This document shows, one piece after another, positions 59,356-64,000 of a DNA stretch of 64,000 nucleotides. Every line of letters starts with the position of its first letter. Position 1 is the first letter of the stretch. A model generated the notes under the pieces. The model was not told where the DNA came from and searched no databases. It saw only the letters and a program-made list of their open reading frames with translations. Location of the stretch: contig NZ_JAAIYA010000003.1 in the NCBI RefSeq assembly GCF_010894405.1, forward strand, positions 372,001 through 436,000, in the 5' to 3' direction. The position numbers and the translations under genes were made by a program. The stretch comes from Pyxidicoccus caerfyrddinensis (GTDB lineage Bacteria > Myxococcota > Myxococcia > Myxococcales > Myxococcaceae).

Positions 59356-59562
59356 ATGAGCAAAGAACCCCCACAGAGCCGCGCGAGCAAGGTCTTCACC
59401 TCGCTCGAGGGCATGGACGAGTTCAGCGTCATGTCCATCGACCCGGACGCCCGGAAGCTGAAGGTGGAGCTGGAGGGCAAGCGTGCGGCCTCGGAGGGCC
59501 AGCCCGAGCCCGTGTCGTCCGGCGTCTTCTCGCGCCTGTTCCGTCGCCTCTTCCGCGGCTGA
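59356..59562 (+). CDS. Small hypothetical protein between CAP paralogues
   Basis: The protein has 68 residues from the ATG at 59356, preceded by CGGAG 9 bases away. It is rich in Lys, Ser and Glu with a basic C-terminus FSRLFRRLFRG that could form an amphipathic helix. No signal peptide, no Cys and no known domain. It lies divergently between the two CAP genes on the opposite strand. Because the frame is short and GC-rich, it may be spurious. Confidence 0.55.
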   Translation: MSKEPPQSRASKVFTSLEGMDEFSVMSIDPDARKLKVELEGKRAASEGQPEPVSSGVFSRLFRRLFRG

Positions 59563-59584
59563 AGTCTCCCGGCGGCCGCTCCCT

Positions 59585-60232
59585 TCAGAAGGGGCGCTGG
59601 CCCACCCAGTTGCCCGGCGGCGTGTAGTTGCACACCCAGTTCTGCCACGTGGGGAACTGCGAGCCGAAGGGCGAGTTCTTGTTGCACATCACTGTGGCGC
59701 ACCCCACCGCGCCCGTCTTCCGCCACACCACCTGCGTGTAGTGGCCGCACACCTTGCCCTTCTTGCAGGTGTTGCGCGTGAAGTCGTAGTCCGCCGCCTC
59801 GTCCGCCCAGCTCTTCACCACGTCGGCCGTGGTCCACGCGTTGGGCGTGGCGGCGGCGAGGTTCTCCCCGAAGTCACCCCGGTCGGGGTTGTGCTCGAAC
59901 TTGCATTCCTTCGCCCAGGACGCGGCCTTCTTCGCGGCCTCGTCGGACCAGGTGAGGGGCGGCAGCGCGGGCTTCGGCGTGGGCTTCGCCTGCGCGCGCG
60001 CCTGGTTGTGCGCCGCCACCATGTCGCGCGCGAAGTCCTTCGGCGCGGGCAGCCCCGGGCGGGCGGGGGCCTTCTCCCGCGTCGCCGTTGCCGGGGCCTT
60101 CTCCCGCGAGGCCGTCGCCGTCTGCCTTGCCGCCACCTGCCGCTGGCCGCTCCGGCCCGTCGGGCCGCAGCCGAGCAGCGGGGTGAGCAGGAGCAGGGCG
60201 GACCAGCGGAGCCAGCGCGAAGACGGAGCCAT
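59585..60232 (-). CDS. CAP/SCP-domain lipoprotein (paralogue 2)
   Basis: The protein has 215 residues from the ATG at 60232. The lipobox is TPLLGC. A linker contains REKAPATATREKAPA, a short duplicated unit. The CAP core is intact: MVAAHNQARAQAK, EHNPDRGDFGENLA, CGHYTQVVWRKTGAVGCA and WVCNYTPPGNWVGQRPF. It is a tandem paralogue of the CAP gene starting at 59167 with matching Cys and aromatic residues. The second copy has a longer, basic linker. Outer-surface or secreted lipoprotein; binding or predatory function is inference. Confidence 0.93.
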   Translation of the reverse strand: MAPSSRWLRWSALLLLTPLLGCGPTGRSGQRQVAARQTATASREKAPATATREKAPARPGLPAPKDFARDMVAAHNQARAQAKPTPKPALPPLTWSDEAAKKAASWAKECKFEHNPDRGDFGENLAAATPNAWTTADVVKSWADEAADYDFTRNTCKKGKVCGHYTQVVWRKTGAVGCATVMCNKNSPFGSQFPTWQNWVCNYTPPGNWVGQRPF

Positions 60233-60341
60233 GGAGCGCCATGATGCGCCAGGACGCCTCGCGCCTGCATGGGAACCGTGCGCGGCGGGCGGGACGTGCA
60301 GGGGCCGGCCGCACGCCTGCTGTCGCCGGCACGGCCCCGGA

Positions 60342-61688
60342 CTACTCCTTGAGGCCCGTCAGCGGGCCGGTGCCGTTGTCCCCGAAAGTCGTGACGCCGG
60401 GCACGCCCATGGCCTGCATCAGGGAGATGTACAGGTTGGCGAGCGGCGTCGCGGCGTTGTAGCGGACGTGCCGGCCCGGAGTGAGGGCGCCGCCGCCGCT
60501 GCCGCCGATGAGGACGGGCAGGTTCTTGTGCTCGTGCGAGTTGCCGTCCGCGATTTCGCTGGAGAAGTACACCATCGAGTTGTCGAGCAGCGTCCGCCCG
60601 TTCCCCTCCTGGATGCCCTTCATGCGCTCCAGGAGGTACGCGTACTGCTCCACCTCCCACCGGTCGATGGTGGCGAGCGCGTCGTAGTTGGCCTGCAGCT
60701 TCTGGTGGTGCGAGTACGTGTGGTGCCCGCCGCTCAAGCCCAGGAAGCCGTACACCTTGAGGCTGCGCGCGTTGGCCAGCATGAAGGTGGCGACGCGGGT
60801 GAGGTCGCACTGGAAGGCGAGGACGATGAGGTCCATCATCGCCTTCGTCTTCACGCGCGGGTCTTCGTTGTCCGCCGGCACGGGGCCCGGGTTGCACGAC
60901 GGGCCGTCCACCTCTATCGCCTCCACCTGCTTCTCCAAATCCCGCACGCTGGTGAAGTACTCGTCCAGCTTGCGCAGGTCCGAGGCGCCCAGCTGCGTCT
61001 TCAGCGTGGTGGCGTCGTCGCGCACGAAGTCGATGATGCTCTTGCCGTACGCGCGGCGCTTCTCCACCGTGGCCTGGGTGGCGTTCGGGTCGAAGCCCGC
61101 GAAGAGCCGGTCGAACACCGACTTGGGGTGTGTTTCTTTAGCCACCGGCGTGGTGGGGCCGGCCCAGGCGATGTTGTTGGCATACGGGCAGGCGTAGCCG
61201 GAGTCGCAGTTGCCAATGCCCTTGCCAGCGTCGTTGCCCAGCTCCAGCGAGGCGAAGCGGGTGGCCTTCTGCGACGCCAGGTGGTTGGCGATGACCTGGT
61301 CCATGGAGATGCCCGCGCGGAAGTCGGTGCCCTCCGTCTTGAAGGCCTTCTTGCAGCTCAGGAAGGCGGCGGTGGCGGCGGCGTGGTGGCCGTCGCCGTC
61401 CGGCAGGGCGGGGAGGTTGGCCAGGCCGCTGAGGACGAGCACGTCGTTCTTCACCGCGGCCAGCGGTGCCAGCGTGGGCGTCAGCTCCCAGGCGGCGCCG
61501 GTGCCGGTGGGCGTCCACTTCGGCATGTGGATGCCATTGGGCGTGTAGAAGACGGCCAGGCGCAGGGGCGCGGAGCCGGTGGCCGCCCGGGCCGTCGTGG
61601 GCACCATCTGCTCCAGCACGGGGAGCGCCATCAGCGCCCCCGCGCCGCGCAGCAGGGTCCTCCGGGACAGTTGGAACTTCTTGCTCAT
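60342..61688 (-). CDS. DUF1552 protein with Tat signal
   Basis: The protein has 448 residues from the ATG at 61688, overlapping the DUF1592 stop (ATGA). A twin-Arg signal SRRTLLRGAG indicates Tat export of a folded protein. DUF1552 segments are recognisable: LAVFYTPNGIHMPKWTPTG, VLVLSGLANLPALPDGDGHH, ISMDQVIANHLASQKATRFA and GGHHTYSHHQKLQANYDALA. The protein is His/Asp-rich, with alkaline-phosphatase/sulfatase-like strand order. Function unknown. It is always found beside DUF1592-type proteins in planctomycetes and myxobacteria. Confidence 0.95.
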   Translation of the reverse strand: MSKKFQLSRRTLLRGAGALMALPVLEQMVPTTARAATGSAPLRLAVFYTPNGIHMPKWTPTGTGAAWELTPTLAPLAAVKNDVLVLSGLANLPALPDGDGHHAAATAAFLSCKKAFKTEGTDFRAGISMDQVIANHLASQKATRFASLELGNDAGKGIGNCDSGYACPYANNIAWAGPTTPVAKETHPKSVFDRLFAGFDPNATQATVEKRRAYGKSIIDFVRDDATTLKTQLGASDLRKLDEYFTSVRDLEKQVEAIEVDGPSCNPGPVPADNEDPRVKTKAMMDLIVLAFQCDLTRVATFMLANARSLKVYGFLGLSGGHHTYSHHQKLQANYDALATIDRWEVEQYAYLLERMKGIQEGNGRTLLDNSMVYFSSEIADGNSHEHKNLPVLIGGSGGGALTPGRHVRYNAATPLANLYISLMQAMGVPGVTTFGDNGTGPLTGLKE

Positions 61689-63400
61689 GGCTGCTGGGCC
61701 TCCGTCTCGCCGCGACGCATGGTGAAGTGCTCGCTGAGGACGATGCTGAGGATGTAATCGCTGAGTCGGCCGCCGCTGGCCTCCGCCGTGGCGGCGATTT
61801 CCCTCACCGCGCACTCGTCTTCCGGCCGCATGCCGCGGCCGAGCGCGTAGGTGAGCAGGTGCTCGGTGAGGCACGAGGGCAGCTTCGGGTCGTCCTTCAC
61901 GAAGCGCCGCATGTCGTCGCCGCCGCGCAGGACGGTGCCGTTCGGCAACTCGCCCGTGGGGTCCACCGGCGCGCCGCTGACCTCGTTCAGCCGCCAGCGG
62001 CCGATGGGGTCATAGTTCTCCAGCGCCAGGCCCAGTGGGTCCATCATCCGGTGGCAGCCCGCGCAGGCCGGCTGGCTGCGGTGCTGCGCCATGCGCTCGC
62101 GCATCGTCTGGTTCGGGTCCACCGCCGGCGGCAGGTTCTCCACGTTGGGCGGCGGCGGCGGCGGCGCGGCGCACAGCAGCTGCTCCAGCACCCAGACGCC
62201 GCGCTGCACCGGCGAGGTGCGGTCCGGGTTGGAGGTGACGGTGAGCAGCGAGCCCTGGCCGAAGATGCCCAGGCGCTCCGGGTGGCCGGTGAGGTTCACG
62301 CGCACGGGCGTGCGGCTGCCCGGCTTCGGCAGGCCGTAGTGCGTGGCCAGCGTGTCATTCACGTACGTGAAGGGCGCGTCCACCAGGTCGCGCAGCTTGT
62401 GGTTGCCGGTGATGAACTCGCGGAAGACGAGCTGCGTCTCCTGGCGCATGGCGGCGCGCAAATCTTCATTGAAGGCGCCGTAGAGCGTCGGGTCCGGCTC
62501 CGCGGAGTCCAGCGCGCGCGTGTAGAGCCACTGGCCCGCGAAGTTCTCCACCAGGGCGTTGGACTTCGGGTCCGCGAGCAGGCGGCGCACCTGGGCCTCG
62601 AGCTCCTCGGGCTGGCTCAGCTTCCCCGCCTCGGCGGCGGCGAGGAGCTTCTCGTCCGGCATGCTGCTCCACAGGAAGTAGGAGAGCCGGCTGGCCAGCT
62701 CCACGTCGGTGAGCCGGTGCGGCGTGGTGGAGCCGGGCTCCGGGTCCTTCTCCACGCGGAAGAGGAAGTAGGGCGACACCAGCACCGAGCGCAGCGCCAG
62801 CTTCACGCCCGCCTCCGGCCCGTCGCCGTGCGTCTTCGCCAGCGTGACGAAGCCCACCAGCCGCTCCACCTCCGCGGGCGTCACCGGCCGGCGCCAGGCG
62901 CGGCGGGCGAAGCGGGAGAGGATGTCCCGGGCACAGGGCTCGGGGTTCGTCGCAGTCAGCGTGCAGGTGCCGAAGGTGCCCTTCGTCCAGGCCGCCTCCA
63001 CCAGCTTCTCCGCCGCGGTGGAGTACTTCTCCATCAGCAGCGGGGACATGCTGAGCACGTCCGCGTTGTTGTCGAAGCCGTAGCCGTGGTCGTCCGTCGG
63101 GAAGTCGCGGGCCGGCCGGGTGGTGTCGCCCAGCAGGTCGCGCACGGTGGCGTCGTACTCGGCGCGGTTGAGGCGGTGCAGGGTGATGCGGCCCGGGTCC
63201 TTCGGGACGTCCTTGCACTCGTCGTTCTGCTGCTGGGTGCCGCCGTCGGGCGGCGGTTGAGAATCCTGGCCCGGAAGGTCCTCACCGGGGAGGACCCGGG
63301 CCTGGGGAAGACTGTCGCCAACGCAGCCGGCGAGCAGCAGCGCGCAACCCGCGCCCGCCAGCAGCCGCCAGCTCCGTCCTCTTGGAAGCCTGGGTGTCAC
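61685..63400 (-). CDS. DUF1592/DUF1588/DUF1585 cytochrome-like lipoprotein
   Basis: The protein has 571 residues from a GTG at 63400 behind GGAGGGGGTAGGG; an ATG at 63436 is the alternative. The lipobox is LLLAGC. DUF1587/1592/1588/1585 blocks run in order: HRLNRAEYDATVRDLLGDTT, ARRAWRRPVTPAEVERLVGF, LASRLSYFLWSSMPDEKLLA, LGIFGQGSLLTVTSNPDRTS, then the heme site ACAGCHRMMDPLGLALENYD and a C-terminal SDYILSIVLSEHF. The single CxxCH suggests a c-type cytochrome. It is paired with the Tat-exported DUF1552 protein; the complex is outside the cytoplasm. Substrate unknown. Confidence 0.95.
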   Translation of the reverse strand: MTPRLPRGRSWRLLAGAGCALLLAGCVGDSLPQARVLPGEDLPGQDSQPPPDGGTQQQNDECKDVPKDPGRITLHRLNRAEYDATVRDLLGDTTRPARDFPTDDHGYGFDNNADVLSMSPLLMEKYSTAAEKLVEAAWTKGTFGTCTLTATNPEPCARDILSRFARRAWRRPVTPAEVERLVGFVTLAKTHGDGPEAGVKLALRSVLVSPYFLFRVEKDPEPGSTTPHRLTDVELASRLSYFLWSSMPDEKLLAAAEAGKLSQPEELEAQVRRLLADPKSNALVENFAGQWLYTRALDSAEPDPTLYGAFNEDLRAAMRQETQLVFREFITGNHKLRDLVDAPFTYVNDTLATHYGLPKPGSRTPVRVNLTGHPERLGIFGQGSLLTVTSNPDRTSPVQRGVWVLEQLLCAAPPPPPPNVENLPPAVDPNQTMRERMAQHRSQPACAGCHRMMDPLGLALENYDPIGRWRLNEVSGAPVDPTGELPNGTVLRGGDDMRRFVKDDPKLPSCLTEHLLTYALGRGMRPEDECAVREIAATAEASGGRLSDYILSIVLSEHFTMRRGETEAQQP

Positions 63401-63679
63401 GTCCCTACCCCCTCCACACTCGCCACGCGCCCCCATGCCGCGGCGCCGCCCGGAGGTAAGCAAGACGCTCACCAACGCCGTGTGCGGAGTGGTGGACGGC
63501 TCCGGGCGGGCGCGGGCAGGCTGACGTCCGGAATCCACCAGCGGCTGGGTGGCCCCGGTGGGTGGGAGGGAAAGGGTTTTCCCCAGGTGGGAAGCCCTCG
63601 TGAGGGGAGGGGCCGGGGGAGCCCGTGCAGGGCGGGCGGGGAAGGCACACCGTTGATGAGGAGCGCAGAGGGACAGGAA

Positions 63680-64000
63680 ATGACACCGCGTGCCGATGCC
63701 GTCGCTGACGACTTCCAGTTGCTGGTGAGCGTGCTCCCGGGCCCCCTGCAGGCGGCGGTGCGAGCGCTGCCGTCCCAGCAGGTGCTCGAGGTGGTGATGG
63801 ACCTGGGCCGCCCGCCCGAGGCGCGACTGGTGGACCGGGTGGAGCGGCTGCGCGAGGAGCCGGTGCTCCGGGAGGACCTGGAGCACGTGCTGGCGCAGGT
63901 GGGGCCGCCGGGGGACGACAACCGCGCGGGGATTGAACGGACGCTGCACCGCGTGTCCGCCATCCGCAACCGCAAGGGCAAGGTGGTGGGGCTGACGCTG
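63680..64000 (+). CDS. SpoIIIAA-like AAA/R3H nucleic-acid-binding protein (partial, N-terminus)
   Basis: The frame is open from the ATG at 63680 to the right edge, giving 107 residues. The sequence MTPRADAVADDFQLLVSVLP then VLEVVMDLGRPPEARLVDRV and DDNRAGIERTLHRVSAIRNR, ending KGKVVGLTL, closely follows the conserved N-terminus of single-stranded-nucleic-acid-binding R3H/AAA proteins related to SpoIIIAA and Ycf45. The Walker motifs and R3H domain would lie beyond the window. It diverges from the DUF1592 gene across 279 bases. Confidence 0.9.
   Translation, partial: MTPRADAVADDFQLLVSVLPGPLQAAVRALPSQQVLEVVMDLGRPPEARLVDRVERLREEPVLREDLEHVLAQVGPPGDDNRAGIERTLHRVSAIRNRKGKVVGLTL

Overview
The window is a high-GC (visibly about 70 %) chromosomal segment with 55 supported protein genes, two of them cut by the window edges. 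The mix points to a myxobacterium, most likely Myxococcaceae (Myxococcus, Pyxidicoccus or Corallococcus type): an Imm11/MXAN_0049-type immunity domain, DUF2169/DUF4150/TIGR02270 neighbours, a giant Ser/Thr kinase-ATPase-histidine kinase, many lipoproteins with Asp-Ala-Gly linkers, and a DUF1552/DUF1592 pair. The assignment rests on recognised families only, with no search. I saw no rRNA, tRNA, CRISPR array, insertion sequence or replication origin.

Region by region. 1-6.6 kb: a type VI secretion (T6SS) effector island. On the minus strand lie TIGR02270, DUF6484, a PAAR-like DUF4150 protein and DUF2169. Divergent on the plus strand are a catalytically dead ketosynthase-like protein, an AHH/GHH nuclease toxin, an Imm11-type protein and an Imm49-like protein. 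6.6-14.9 kb: a membrane fatty-acid desaturase plus a small membrane protein face a tightly coupled four-gene operon (RnfD-like membrane domain fused to FG-GAP/ASPIC repeats, GNAT-like protein, GH3-family acyl-amide synthetase, Rieske oxygenase). This looks like an undescribed lipid or acyl-modification pathway and is my main candidate for a new system.

14.9-27.3 kb: a MEDS-domain histidine kinase, a secreted Glu/Arg-rich helical protein, a secreted M4 metallopeptidase with two PPC domains, a 1921-residue kinase/ATPase/GAF/histidine kinase, an ArsR-SRPBCC pair with a near-leaderless promoter, and a tandem gamma-carbonic-anhydrase-like protein. 27.6-33.8 kb: a MATE exporter, two related PPC lipoproteins and a secreted amidohydrolase. 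33.8-42.9 kb: a double-GNAT protein divergent from a PAP2-phosphatase/desaturase fusion, a secreted ricin-type lectin divergent from an ECF sigma factor, an SDR lacking the usual Tyr, two coupled secreted Cys-containing proteins, DUF2277, an MFS transporter, a GNAT and DUF2911.

42.9-52.2 kb: a ferric-type ABC importer operon, an acyltransferase-3 protein, a miniature copper amine oxidase, a SnoaL-like/MarR divergent pair with a clear palindromic operator, and a GH15 glycosidase ending in a strong bidirectional hairpin. 52.2-64 kb: surface and redox functions. These are a diheme cytochrome/beta-helix lipoprotein pair, an FKBP lipoprotein with a good terminator, a dienelactone hydrolase, an alpha/beta-hydrolase without its Ser nucleophile, two CAP-domain paralogues, the DUF1592/DUF1552 pair, and the start of a SpoIIIAA-like AAA/R3H protein.

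Start codons were chosen by ribosome-binding sites, ATGA/TGATG overlaps and family start sites. Functional calls rest on motifs read by eye.
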